A DNA stretch of 64,000 nucleotides from Mycolicibacterium cosmeticum (GCA_016197365.1 JACPVS010000024.1:1-64000), one strand, 5' to 3'; counted from the stretch's first letter, positions 29,473 through 39,016 are shown. The notes: generated by a model not told the origin, from the letters alone. A program made the numbers and translations.

Positions 29473-30719
29473 CGGGTGGACTCCCGGCGAGCGGAGTGAC
29501 CGGAGTTGTCCCGCTCTACCCGGATGACGGCGATATCGTCGGTGAGGCCACCGTGGGGCCTGGCCCGCGCGTCGGCCTGACTGATCAGCGCATGGACGAA
29601 GTCAGGCCCCGGCAGGGTGGCCACCGAGCGTGCGAGTTCTAGCAGCCCATCCTCACCGAGGCGTTCCTCACCGCTTCCCGCGTGCCCTTCGAACAGACCG
29701 TCGGTGAGCAGGAGCAGTCCGTGCCCCTCCTCCAGGTGCAGCTCGTTGACCGGCCATTCCCGGGCGCCGAGCCCCAACGCCGGCCCGGCGGGCGGTTCCA
29801 GCCAGTCCACGGTGCCCTCGCCGTGCAGCAGCAGGCCCGGATGGCCGGCCCGCACTGCCGTGAATCTGCCGGTGTCGGGCTCCAGCGCCACGCTGAGCAG
29901 CGTGGCGAACGTGCCGCGGCCGGGCCGCTCGGTCGTCAGGATGCGGTCCAGCTGACGCATGCGGTCATTCCCGCGCAGCCCCGCGAAGGTCAATGCCCGC
30001 CAGCCGATGCGCAATGCCACGCCGAGGGCGGCCTCGTCGGGACCGTGTCCGGCGACGTCACCGATCATGACGTGCACGGTACGGTCCGCGGTCTGCACGA
30101 CGTCGTAGAAATCACCGCCGAGCAGCGCTTCCCGCCGGCTCGGCAGCGATTGGGTGACGATGTTGACCCCCGGCTCCTCGTGCAGCAGCGGGGACGGCAG
30201 CAACCCACGCTCGAGTCGCTTGTTCTCTTGGGCGCGCAGCCGGCTGGCGTGCAGGTCCACCGCCGTGAGCTCGGCCCGCTTGCGTTCGATCGCGTAGAGG
30301 ACGGCACGGCGCAGCATCTCCGGGTCGACGCGACCCTTGACCAGGTAGTCCTGTGCGCCCGAGGCCACCGCCGAGACCCCGAAATGCTCGTCGTTGAGCC
30401 CGGTGAGCACGATGATCGGAATCGTCGAATCGAGCTTGCCCACGCGTTGCAGGGCGTCGATCCCGTCGGCGTCGGGCAGGTTGAGGTCCAGCAGGACACA
30501 GTCCGGCCGGGCTGCGGCCAGCTTGTTCTCGGCGTCGGCGATGGACTGCGACCAGACGAAGTCGATCTCGATCGCGGCGTCCGAGATCAGCTCTTCCACC
30601 AGCAAGGCGTCGCCGCGGTCGTCTTCGACCAGCAGCAGCGACAGTCGCTGAGCGTCGGGGAGGCCGGTGTCACCGGCCACAGGGACCGGCACCAGCCGTG
30701 GGTCCAGTGGCGCGCGCAT
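29469..30719 (-). CDS. Response regulator - PP2C/SpoIIE phosphatase fusion
   Basis: Receiver LLLVEDDRGDALLVEELI...CVLLDLNLPDADG; GGDFYDVV...IGDVAGHGPDEA...LLLLTDGLFE. Confidence 0.92.
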   Translation of the reverse strand: MRAPLDPRLVPVPVAGDTGLPDAQRLSLLLVEDDRGDALLVEELISDAAIEIDFVWSQSIADAENKLAAARPDCVLLDLNLPDADGIDALQRVGKLDSTIPIIVLTGLNDEHFGVSAVASGAQDYLVKGRVDPEMLRRAVLYAIERKRAELTAVDLHASRLRAQENKRLERGLLPSPLLHEEPGVNIVTQSLPSRREALLGGDFYDVVQTADRTVHVMIGDVAGHGPDEAALGVALRIGWRALTFAGLRGNDRMRQLDRILTTERPGRGTFATLLSVALEPDTGRFTAVRAGHPGLLLHGEGTVDWLEPPAGPALGLGAREWPVNELHLEEGHGLLLLTDGLFEGHAGSGEERLGEDGLLELARSVATLPGPDFVHALISQADARARPHGGLTDDIAVIRVERDNSGHSARRESTR

Positions 30720-30732
30720 GGATGATCACGTC

Positions 30733-30754
30733 CTTCACGTACGTACGTATGAAG
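30733..30754. promoter_or_regulatory. Palindromic hairpin upstream of the phosphatase gene
   Basis: CTTC-ACGTACGTACGT-AT-GAAG, ends 14 nt from ATG 30719. Confidence 0.55.
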
Positions 30755-30856
30755 GTCACCCTGGTCGCGCTGACCATCTGCTTCAGTGACAGACCCGACA
30801 ATACCCAGTCGCTGCGCCGAAGTTGCAATTGACGGTGCCGACGAGAGGCCTTCTCA

Positions 30857-30882
30857 GGTTTAGCGTGCCGTGGAGCCGGGCA
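30857..30882 (+). promoter_or_regulatory. SigF-like promoter GGTTT-N16-GGGCA
   Basis: ggttt agcgtgccgtggagcc gggca upstream of 30918. Confidence 0.45.
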
Positions 30883-30917
30883 CAGCCCTGAGTACGTAGC
30901 GAAGGGAGTGGTCCGCG

Positions 30918-31337
30918 ATGGCCGAAGTGAGCGTGGCGCCCAAACCAGCCGGCGAGGCGTCGGTGACCGAGCTGATGACACAGCTCTCGATCCAGACCAC
31001 ACGTCTGGTGCGCGACGAGTTGTTGTTGGCGCAGAAGGAATTTCAAGCTTCGGCCAAGCGCGCCGGAATCGGCGCAGGCCTGTTCAGCACCGCAGGGCTG
31101 CTCGCATTCGTCGGCCTTCTGGCGTTGGCCGCCGCCGCTGCCGCGGGACTGGCGCTGGTGGTGCCGGTGTGGGCGGCCTGCCTGATCGTCGCGGCTGCAC
31201 TGCTGGTGGCAGCCGGAATTGCGGGCGCGGTCGGCACCAAGGAGGTCAAGCAGGTGGCCCCGCCCACGCAGCAGGCGGTCAACAGCGTGAAGACGGACAT
31301 CGAGCAGTTGAAGGAGGCCCGGCATGACCGAACCTGA
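30918..31337 (+). CDS. Phage_holin_3_6-like membrane protein
   Basis: TELMTQLSIQTTRLVRDELLLAQKEFQASAKRAGIGAGLFSTAGLLA + two TM segments. Confidence 0.85.
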   Translation: MAEVSVAPKPAGEASVTELMTQLSIQTTRLVRDELLLAQKEFQASAKRAGIGAGLFSTAGLLAFVGLLALAAAAAAGLALVVPVWAACLIVAAALLVAAGIAGAVGTKEVKQVAPPTQQAVNSVKTDIEQLKEARHDRT

Positions 31338-31665
31338 GCAGCCTCGGCCGGCGTTGAGTTCCGACGCCAGCCTCAACGCGATCGAAAAGGACATCGAACG
31401 CACCCGGGACGAACTGGGTGAGACGGTCAACGCGCTGTCGCACAAACTCGACGTCAAGGGCCGCGTCCAAGACAAGACCGCCGAGACGAAGGACCACGTC
31501 GTCGACCGTGCGCGGGACACCAAGGCCGCGGCCGTCCACAAAGCATCGGACGCGGTGGCGGCGGTCACCGACGGGCAGCGCACCGTTCGTCCGATCATCC
31601 CGTTGGCGGCGGCGCTGGCAGCGGTGCTGGGCATCGTGATCTGGCGGCGCAGGAGGCGAGCATGA
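31324..31665 (+). CDS. DUF3618 family protein
   Basis: NAIEKDIERTRDELGETVNALSHKLDVKGRVQDK; C-terminal TM. Confidence 0.88.
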   Translation: MTEPEQPRPALSSDASLNAIEKDIERTRDELGETVNALSHKLDVKGRVQDKTAETKDHVVDRARDTKAAAVHKASDAVAAVTDGQRTVRPIIPLAAALAAVLGIVIWRRRRRA

Positions 31666-31961
31666 CCGTGTCGACCAACCGGCCCAGCGTGGCCGCGCGG
31701 GTTCTGTACCGGCCGGTGGGCCTGGCCAGTTCCGTCGCGGGCGGCGTCGTCGCCGGGGCGATCTTCAAACAGGTCTGGAAACGCGCCGCACCCGGTAGGC
31801 ATCCCGACCCACCCAGTGCGTTGGAGACCGACTATCCGCTGCGCCAGATCCTGCTGGCCGCGGCATTGCAGGGCGTCATCTTCTCGGTGGTGAAGACGCT
31901 CATCGATCGCCAGGGCGCACGCATCTTCGAGAGGGCCACCGGCGAATGGCCCGGCAGCTGA
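31662..31961 (+). CDS. DUF4235 family protein
   Basis: VLYRPVGLASSVAGGVVAGAIFKQVWKR; ATGA overlap with DUF3618 gene. Confidence 0.88.
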   Translation: MTVSTNRPSVAARVLYRPVGLASSVAGGVVAGAIFKQVWKRAAPGRHPDPPSALETDYPLRQILLAAALQGVIFSVVKTLIDRQGARIFERATGEWPGS

Positions 31962-31967
31962 TAGCAA

Positions 31968-31992
31968 GTTTCAGTGTCGCCCCGGCGGGGCA
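31968..31992 (+). promoter_or_regulatory. SigF-like promoter GTTT-N16-GGGCA
   Basis: gttt cagtgtcgccccggcg gggca upstream of 32045. Confidence 0.4.
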
Positions 31993-32044
31993 TTATCACC
32001 GCACCATCTGAGGTCAGTGATTGTGTATCGAGAGGCCACCCCCT

Positions 32045-32329
32045 GTGACGACTGATTACGACACCCCGCGCCGCACCGAGACCAGTGACAGCGCGGACGA
32101 ATCCGTCCAGCTGCTGATGGTCCGTGACGACACCGCATCCGACCTGCTCGACGCCGAGGATATGGATGCCGTCTACGAACTTCCGGGTGCCGATCTGTCC
32201 GGGGAAGAACTGGCCGTCAAGGTCCTGCCGCAGCAGGTCGACGAATTCGTCTGCACCAGTTGCTTCCTGGTGCATCACCGGCACAACATGGCCAACGAGG
32301 ACGCCCGGGTGTGCTTCGACTGCTCGTGA
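32045..32329 (+). CDS. DUF4193 family protein (CxxC...CxxC)
   Basis: VLPQQVDEFVCTSCFLVHHRHNMANEDARVCFDCS; GTG start. Confidence 0.85.
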   Translation: MTTDYDTPRRTETSDSADESVQLLMVRDDTASDLLDAEDMDAVYELPGADLSGEELAVKVLPQQVDEFVCTSCFLVHHRHNMANEDARVCFDCS

Positions 32330-32397
32330 TCAGCACCCGGGAAGATGTCACCGAATAGTCAGCAAACCCGGCGCCGCCCTCCCCTAACGTGGTCAGG

Positions 32398-33744
32398 GTG
32401 ACGGGACGGACCAGGGAATGGGTGGCTGCAGGCGCGGGACTGGTGCTCGTCATCGCCGCCTTCGTGGTGCCGCACCTGCATCTCGGCACTGTGACGCCGT
32501 TGATCAACAGCACGCCCCAGCAGATCAGGGACTTCGCCCAGGCTGCCCCCATCTTCGGATGGTGGAATGCCCACGTCGGCTGGGGGTCCGGGCCCGCCGT
32601 GCTGCTCGGATCCGCGGTGGTGCTGTGGGGGCCTTCGGTGTTCAGCCGGATTCCCCGGCGCGCGCTGCCTTGGACCGTATGGGCGACCTCCTGCTTGTGG
32701 GCCTTCGCCCTGGCCATGATCGACGACTGGCAGCGTGGATTCGCCGGGCGCCTCACCGCCCGCCACGAATACCTGCGCCAGGTAGCCACCATCACCGACA
32801 TTCCCGAGGCGCTGCGCGACTTCTCGTCGAGAATCCTTGATTTTCAGCCGAACTCATGGATGACCCACGTTTCCGGGCACCCCCCGGGGGCGCTGTTGAC
32901 CTTCGTCTGGCTGGATCGCATCGGCCTGAGCGGCGGCGCGTGGGCGGGTCTGTGGTGTCTGCTCATCGGCTCCAGCGCGGCGGCCGCCATCGTGGTCACC
33001 GTCCGCGTCCTGTCCGGGGACGAATTCGCCCGGGCCGCCGCACCGTTCGTCGCGGTGGCGCCCACCGCGATCTGGATCGCCGTCTCGGCCGACGGCTACT
33101 TCGCGGGTGTTGCGGCCTGGGGTATTGCGTTGCTCGCCATGGCCACCCGTAATCGCCGACCAGTCGTGACCGGCGCGGCCGCGGGTCTGGTGCTGGGCTG
33201 GGGCATATTCCTCAACTACGGCCTTGTTCTGATGGCGTTGCCTGCGGTGGCGGTGTTGCTCACCACGGATCGACGCACCGCGATGAAGGTTCTGTCGGCG
33301 GCCGTCGCGGCCGCCCTGGCCGTCGTCGCGGCGTTCGCGTTGGCCGGATTCTGGTGGTTCGACGGCTATACCCTGGTCCAGCAACGCTATTGGCAGGGCA
33401 TCGCGGTGAATCGGCCGTTTCAGTACTGGGTGTGGGCGAACCTCGCGTCGGTGGTGTGCGCGGTCGGGCTCGGCACGGTCGCCGGGATGAGCCGGGCGTT
33501 CGATCTGTCCGCGCTGCGGCAACGGTCCGGTCTGCACCTGGTGGTGCTGGCCGCGCTGGTGGCGATCCTGTGTGCCGACCTGAGCATGCTGAGCAAGGCC
33601 GAGACCGAACGGATCTGGCTGCCGTTCACCGTGTGGCTGGCCGCGGCGGGCGCGCTGCTGCCTGCGTCGTCACGCCGGTGGTGGCTCGCCCTCAACGTGC
33701 TCGGTGCGCTCGCGCTCAACCACCTGATCCTGACGAACTGGTAG
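32398..33744 (+). CDS. Multi-pass membrane protein, GT-C glycosyltransferase-like
   Basis: About 10 TM segments; SGHPPGALLTFVWLDRIGL HPPG motif. Confidence 0.7.
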   Translation: MTGRTREWVAAGAGLVLVIAAFVVPHLHLGTVTPLINSTPQQIRDFAQAAPIFGWWNAHVGWGSGPAVLLGSAVVLWGPSVFSRIPRRALPWTVWATSCLWAFALAMIDDWQRGFAGRLTARHEYLRQVATITDIPEALRDFSSRILDFQPNSWMTHVSGHPPGALLTFVWLDRIGLSGGAWAGLWCLLIGSSAAAAIVVTVRVLSGDEFARAAAPFVAVAPTAIWIAVSADGYFAGVAAWGIALLAMATRNRRPVVTGAAAGLVLGWGIFLNYGLVLMALPAVAVLLTTDRRTAMKVLSAAVAAALAVVAAFALAGFWWFDGYTLVQQRYWQGIAVNRPFQYWVWANLASVVCAVGLGTVAGMSRAFDLSALRQRSGLHLVVLAALVAILCADLSMLSKAETERIWLPFTVWLAAAGALLPASSRRWWLALNVLGALALNHLILTNW

Positions 33745-34137
33745 CCACCTGGCCGTCAGCAGGTAGATTGGCACGGCCGCCCACACCAGTGTCAGCGAAA
33801 TCCACAGTCCGAGATGGTAATCGCGATCGAGCACGGTGTTGTTGTCGGGACGCAGCCCCGGCTTGTCGAAAACCGGGATGGCCAGCACGAGCAGCACCAC
33901 CGTGCACAGCCCCGCGACCGCGACGGGCGCCCACCAGCTTGCGGGCAGAAGCCTGCGGCCACCCCAACCGACGGCCACGCACAGGGGCGCGAACACGGCG
34001 TCGTGAACCACCACCGCGACCAGCGCCCATATCGCGATGCGCAGTAACACCGCCGGCGCGTTGTCCCACAACAGCATCATCCCCCAGCCGGCGAGTACGA
34101 CGCCGACGCCGAGCAGGACGGCGCGCACCGCTCTCAT
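33670..34137 (-). CDS. Membrane protein, hypothetical
   Basis: MRAVRAVLLGVGVVLAGWGMMLLWDNAP...; 75 bp convergent overlap with previous gene. Confidence 0.65.
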   Translation of the reverse strand: MRAVRAVLLGVGVVLAGWGMMLLWDNAPAVLLRIAIWALVAVVVHDAVFAPLCVAVGWGGRRLLPASWWAPVAVAGLCTVVLLVLAIPVFDKPGLRPDNNTVLDRDYHLGLWISLTLVWAAVPIYLLTARWLPVRQDQVVERERTEHVEGEPPPA

Positions 34138-35234
34138 CGGGCCACCTCGATGCGGGTGAGCCACTTGGTCTGCAACACACCCGGGCGGGAGGGCGCGATC
34201 AACCGGCACGGATATCCATGGTCGGCGTTCAGCGTCTCGCCGTTGAGCCGCAACGCGATCAACGTCATCCGGTCCTGGGCGAAGGTGGCGGGCAGCACCG
34301 TACGGGAGTAGGGGCCGGGCGGTTCCAGGGAGATCATCCGGATGTCGCGGTCCGGCGCTCCCCCCACCGCCGCCAGCAGGTCGGCCAGCACCACACCGGT
34401 CCATTCCGCTTCGGCACTCCAGCCCTCCACACAGGCGATCGGCAGCCGGTGTGTCACCTGGGTCAGGCCGTTGAGTTCGGCGACACTGAACGTCCGAACC
34501 GTGTCGCCGTCGGCCACCGTCAACCGGTAGTCCGGCGCATACGCCCGGCGCAGCACACCCGCCGCCACGGCGCTGCGATTGATCGGAAGACCTTGTGGCC
34601 CTGTGCCGGACCGGGGGGCCAGCACCGAGACGCGGCGCAGCAGCGGCACCGTCTGCCCGGCCGTGGCCAGTGCCGCCACGCCGACCGCCAGCCATGTGCC
34701 GCGCAGCACGGTACGACGCGTCGGGCCGACCGACCCGCCCGCGGTCACCGGATCGAGCGGTTCCCCCAGCGCGCGCCGGATCACCGGGAGCTTGACCGCC
34801 AGATGTACCAGCACCGCGCCCGCCGCCACGTAGGCCATCGCATAGTGGGTCGTCGTGAAGAAGAAGCCGAACACGTACCACTGGGCGGTGTTGAGCAGAC
34901 CCGTCGACAGTTCGAAGAGGATCGAACCCACCAGCACCAGGATCGACAGCCGTTCCAACTGCCGCACGACACCGCCGATGAGGGGGCGTTCGAAGAGCTT
35001 GGGCCACACCGACCACAGCTTGACGATGACCAGCGGTATCGCCGCGATTCCGCTGATGACGTGGGCGCCCTGCGTGGCGCGGTAGAGCCACACCGGACTC
35101 GTCGGCCAGAAGAACCACGGCTGCGGATGCTGCAGGAAGTGGCTGATCAGGCCGGTGAGGAAACAGACGGTGATGGTGATCCCGAGCGCGATGCCGACCC
35201 GCGCGGTGACGGCGGTGCCACGCAGGCCGTTCAC
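34134..35234 (-). CDS. Membrane-anchored molybdopterin-dependent oxidoreductase
   Basis: N-terminal TM bundle, then RLPIACVEGWSAEAEWTGVVLADLLAAVG, NADHGYPCRLIAPSRPGVLQTKWLTRIEV. Confidence 0.9.
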   Translation of the reverse strand: MNGLRGTAVTARVGIALGITITVCFLTGLISHFLQHPQPWFFWPTSPVWLYRATQGAHVISGIAAIPLVIVKLWSVWPKLFERPLIGGVVRQLERLSILVLVGSILFELSTGLLNTAQWYVFGFFFTTTHYAMAYVAAGAVLVHLAVKLPVIRRALGEPLDPVTAGGSVGPTRRTVLRGTWLAVGVAALATAGQTVPLLRRVSVLAPRSGTGPQGLPINRSAVAAGVLRRAYAPDYRLTVADGDTVRTFSVAELNGLTQVTHRLPIACVEGWSAEAEWTGVVLADLLAAVGGAPDRDIRMISLEPPGPYSRTVLPATFAQDRMTLIALRLNGETLNADHGYPCRLIAPSRPGVLQTKWLTRIEVAR

Positions 35235-35860
35235 CGCAGCGACAAACTTGCCAGCACGCGGTCACCGATCGGGTGCACGGCGGACACCGCCAAACCGACC
35301 GCCTCGGCCACCCGTTCGATGTTGTCGAATCCCACTGTGGCCCAACGGAACCACGGGCCGATCGTATCGGGTGATTCGAGCCGCACCCACTGGGTTCGGA
35401 CCCCGCCGGGTGCTGAATCGAACTCGGTCAGGCACACCCCGCCGCGGCACAGCAATTCCGCGGCCCGGCGCAGGATGCGCAACGGGTCGCCGCCCAGGCC
35501 GATATTGCCGTCGGCCAACAGGACGGTCTGCCAGCGGCCCGCGCCGGGTAGTGGACCGAACACGTCGCGGCGCAACGCGGGTGCCCCACTGCGCCTGGCG
35601 AGTTCGACCGCGGTGGCCGACAGGTCCACCCCGAGCGCAGGCACTCCCCGGCGGATCAGATCAACGACCAGACGTCCCGGCCCGCAGCCCAGGTCGATGG
35701 TGGGCCCGCTGCACCGATCGAGGACCGCGCGATCGAACCGCTGATCCGCGCGATGCCCGCCGAGCCAATTGTGCACCGGTAGTACGTGCACGCTGCCGTC
35801 GGTGTGACGGATCCAGCAGCGCTCGCCGTCCAGCGCCCGCTCGTAGAGTTGCCCGAACAT
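35231..35860 (-). CDS. Class I SAM-dependent methyltransferase
   Basis: TIDLGCGPGRLVVDLIRRGVPALGVDLSATAVELARRSG. Confidence 0.9.
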   Translation of the reverse strand: MFGQLYERALDGERCWIRHTDGSVHVLPVHNWLGGHRADQRFDRAVLDRCSGPTIDLGCGPGRLVVDLIRRGVPALGVDLSATAVELARRSGAPALRRDVFGPLPGAGRWQTVLLADGNIGLGGDPLRILRRAAELLCRGGVCLTEFDSAPGGVRTQWVRLESPDTIGPWFRWATVGFDNIERVAEAVGLAVSAVHPIGDRVLASLSLR

Positions 35861-36528
35861 CACACCTCCAAAGCCAGTGCCGCGCTGCGAAACCGGCTGT
35901 CGGGCGCACATTCTCGGCATACCCGGTCCACGTCCTCGACGGTGTCGACATCGGCCAGGGTGGGAAGCAGTTGCACGTCCACCCCGACGTCGCGCAACGC
36001 CCGCAGGGTTTCGGCGCCGGTGTCGGGCCGCGACATCGGCACGGAGCGTAGGCAATCGGCCACCGACACGTCCTGCAGGCCGAGTGCCCACCAACCACCG
36101 TCGGCTGCCGGACCCAGTACCGCCTGCGTGCCCAGCAGCGCGTCGGCACATTCCGCCAAGAGCTGCGCACTCACCTGTGGGGTGTCCATCCCGATCTGCA
36201 GTACCGGGTAACCGAGGGCGCCCGCGTCGTGGTGTGCGTGGGCGAGCCGTTCGGCGAAACCGTCACCGCGCTGGGCGATGACCGTGAAGTCGGCCAGCCT
36301 GCTGCGGAGTTCTGCGGCGCCACTCGCGCGTTCCAGGTCCCCGGTGAGCGCGACGGTACGTGCCACCACCGGTGTGCCGGCCACCGCGTCCAGGGTGTCC
36401 GCAAGTGACGCGGCAGCAAATTCTGCGGCTCGCTCGTTGCCGATGGCGGCCGCCAATCTGGTCTTGGCGTATCCGGGGACCGGCGCCTTGGCGACCACCA
36501 GGACGTTGACCGGACAGCACCCGCTCAT
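35860..36528 (-). CDS. DUF2064 / TIGR04282 family glycosyltransferase-like protein
   Basis: VNVLVVAKAPVPGYAKTRLAAAIG...QIGMDTPQVSAQLL...GPAADGGWWALGL. Confidence 0.88.
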   Translation of the reverse strand: MSGCCPVNVLVVAKAPVPGYAKTRLAAAIGNERAAEFAAASLADTLDAVAGTPVVARTVALTGDLERASGAAELRSRLADFTVIAQRGDGFAERLAHAHHDAGALGYPVLQIGMDTPQVSAQLLAECADALLGTQAVLGPAADGGWWALGLQDVSVADCLRSVPMSRPDTGAETLRALRDVGVDVQLLPTLADVDTVEDVDRVCRECAPDSRFRSAALALEV

Positions 36529-37181
36529 CGGATGGCCCGCCAGAAATCGACGGCTGCCACGACACTTCCGCGCAGGGAGCCACTTACCTTGGACTCTCCC
36601 CCGGTGCGGGACCGGTAGGTGACATCGCGTTCGACCACTTGCCACCCTTCCTGCGCCGCGCGGACCAACAGTTCCAGCGGATACCCAGAACGCCGGTCGC
36701 TTACCCCTAATGCCAGCAAAGCGTCCCGACGGAAGACCCGAATGGGTGCGATGTCGTGCACCTGCAGGCCGTGACGGGTCCGCAGCCGCCAGCACACCGC
36801 GGCGGTGCCCAGCCGCGCGTGCCAGGGCCACGCCACACCCGGTGTGCTTCGCCGGCGCCCCACCACGAGGTCGGCGCCGCGATCCAGTTCGGCCACCAGA
36901 GCGGGTAGCGCCTCCGGGTCGAGCGAGCCGTCGGCGTCGAGCACCGCCACGATCGGGCCCGCCGCGGCCTGCACGCCGGCGTGCACGGCCGACCCGTATC
37001 CGGGCCGGGACTCGTGGACCACGTCGGCACCGTGCGCGCGGGCGACATCGGCAGTGCCGTCGGTGCTGTTGTTGTCCACCACCAGCGGTCGATAGTCACT
37101 CGGGACGGCGGCCAGCACACCGGGAAGTGATGCCGCCTCGTTGAGACACGGCAGCACGACGGTGACTCTCGGGGGCGGCAT
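36525..37181 (-). CDS. Glycosyltransferase family 2
   Basis: VTVVLPCLNEAASLPGVLAAVP...VVDNNSTDGTADVARAHGADVV...VLDADGSLDPEAL. Confidence 0.92.
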   Translation of the reverse strand: MPPPRVTVVLPCLNEAASLPGVLAAVPSDYRPLVVDNNSTDGTADVARAHGADVVHESRPGYGSAVHAGVQAAAGPIVAVLDADGSLDPEALPALVAELDRGADLVVGRRRSTPGVAWPWHARLGTAAVCWRLRTRHGLQVHDIAPIRVFRRDALLALGVSDRRSGYPLELLVRAAQEGWQVVERDVTYRSRTGGESKVSGSLRGSVVAAVDFWRAIR

Positions 37182-37283
37182 ACCCCGAACCTATTCCCGC
37201 CCCGGCCGTTGCGTAACCCCGCAATGATGACGAGTCCGTGACATCGCTGCAGGTCGCGCATCCACAACGCTAGTGTCGGTGAG

Positions 37284-37979
37284 GTGACGCGCGTTTTGAT
37301 AGCCGACGACGACCCCGTCGTGCTCGATGTCGTGCGCCGCTACCTGGAGCGCGACGGCCACGAGGTGTCCGTGGCCCACGACGGCGTGGAGGCGTGGGAG
37401 GTGCTGAGATCCGAGCAGGTCGATCTGGCGGTTCTGGACCTGATGATGCCCGGCCCCGACGGACTCACCCTGTGCCGCAGCATGCGTCGAGGTGGCGACT
37501 ACGGCGTGCCCGTGATCATGCTGACCGCTCTCAGTGAAGAGGATGACCGCATCGCCGGGCTGGAGGCCGGCGCCGACGACTACCTCACCAAACCGTTCAG
37601 TCCGCGTGAACTCGCGCTGCGCGTCCGCTCGGTGCTGCGCCGTGCGCCCGCACCACCCTCGTCGGTGCCCGCCGAACTCGCCGCGGGCGAGTTGTACGTG
37701 AACACGACGGCCCGGGCGGCGTCCGTCGGGGGCATACCCGTCAGCCTGACCGCCCGGGAATTCGATCTGATGGTCTTCTTCATGTCGCATCCGGACACCG
37801 TGTACTCCCGTGAGCAGTTGTTGAGACTGGTGTGGCAGTGGGATTTCGGCGATCTGTCCACGGTGACGGTGCACATCAAGCGGTTACGCGCCAAGCTCGG
37901 CGAGCACCATCGTGTGCAGACCGTCTGGGGCCGGGGATACGTGTGGGGCACCGACGGCCATGACGACCGGGAGTGTTGA
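37284..37979 (+). CDS. OmpR-family response regulator
   Basis: VLIADDDPVVLDVVRRYLERDGHEVSVAHDG; winged-helix C-terminus. Confidence 0.93.
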   Translation: MTRVLIADDDPVVLDVVRRYLERDGHEVSVAHDGVEAWEVLRSEQVDLAVLDLMMPGPDGLTLCRSMRRGGDYGVPVIMLTALSEEDDRIAGLEAGADDYLTKPFSPRELALRVRSVLRRAPAPPSSVPAELAAGELYVNTTARAASVGGIPVSLTAREFDLMVFFMSHPDTVYSREQLLRLVWQWDFGDLSTVTVHIKRLRAKLGEHHRVQTVWGRGYVWGTDGHDDREC

Positions 37980-39012
37980 TCGCGTGCCGACGGCGGACTT
38001 GTGGGAGATCGCGGGCTGGGCACTTGCCTGCTCGGTGCCGGTGGTGATCGCCGGCGCCCTCACCATCAGACTCGCCCGCTCGTGGTCGCTGGCGGTCAGT
38101 ATGGTTGCCCTCGTACTCATTCCGACCCTGGCCACCTTCACGGGGGTGCTCGGTGCCAGTGGATTCATGATCACCGAGACGTTCGAACGCATCGCCGTCG
38201 TACTGGTCATCGTCTCGGTGGTGACCATTCCGGCCGCCGTCCTGCTGGCCCGGTACCAGGCTCGGCGCACCGTGTGGGAGCAGGAGATCCGCGCGTCCGA
38301 ACGCGCCGCCGAGCAGTCCCGCCGCCGGCTGGTGGCCTTCGTCAGCCACGACCTGCGCACCCCGCTGGCCGGCATCCGCGCGGTCGCCGAGGCCATCTCC
38401 GACGGGCTGGTCGGCGGGGCCGAGACGCGTCAGCACGCGAAACATATTGAACAGGAATCGATTCGGTTGTCCGAAATGGTGGATGATCTGTTCGAGATGT
38501 CCAAGATCAACGCCGGGGCGGTGCAGCCGGCCCACGACACCGTCGCGCTCGACGAGGTGGTCGACGATGTGGTGGCCACCCACCGGATCGCCGCCGAACG
38601 CGCGGGCGTGCTGTTGCGGGCCAGCTTGCCCGCCCAGCCCGTGCGGGTGGTCGGCAGCGATCGTGCGCTGGTGCGGGTGCTGTCCAACCTGGTCGCCAAC
38701 GCGATCGCCCACACACCCGAAGGGGGCCGGGTGGAACTCACCCTCGGTCACGACGAGCACGGTGCGTGGGCACGTGTCGACGACACCGGCGTCGGTATCG
38801 ACGAGAGCGATCTGGCCCGCGTCTTCGACATCGCCTATCGCGGGTCCAACGGCCGTGTCCCGCGGTCGGATTCGTCACTCCCCAGCGGTTCCGGTCTCGG
38901 GCTGGCGATCGCCGCCGGCCTGGTACAGGCGCACCGCGGGACGTTGTCGGCCCATAACCTGGACACCGGGGCGCGGTTCGAAGTGCGCCTGCCACTCGCG
39001 GAGGACGATTGA
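37960..39012 (+). CDS. Sensor histidine kinase
   Basis: RRLVAFVSHDLRTPLAGIRAVAEAI; SNLVANAIAHTPEGG; GSGLGLAIAAGLVQAHRG; start may be GTG 37984. Confidence 0.92.
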   Translation: MTTGSVDRVPTADLWEIAGWALACSVPVVIAGALTIRLARSWSLAVSMVALVLIPTLATFTGVLGASGFMITETFERIAVVLVIVSVVTIPAAVLLARYQARRTVWEQEIRASERAAEQSRRRLVAFVSHDLRTPLAGIRAVAEAISDGLVGGAETRQHAKHIEQESIRLSEMVDDLFEMSKINAGAVQPAHDTVALDEVVDDVVATHRIAAERAGVLLRASLPAQPVRVVGSDRALVRVLSNLVANAIAHTPEGGRVELTLGHDEHGAWARVDDTGVGIDESDLARVFDIAYRGSNGRVPRSDSSLPSGSGLGLAIAAGLVQAHRGTLSAHNLDTGARFEVRLPLAEDD

Positions 39013-39016
39013 GCTC

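Noticed and set aside
30918-31337. Holin annotation as evidence of prophage
   Set aside because: Holin-like/DUF3618/DUF4235 trio is, to my knowledge, a normal mycobacterial chromosomal set; no other phage genes nearby.
33354-35744. 796-aa plus-strand ORF
   Set aside because: Overlaps three genes with recognisable domains in other frames; Arg/Pro-rich shadow translation.
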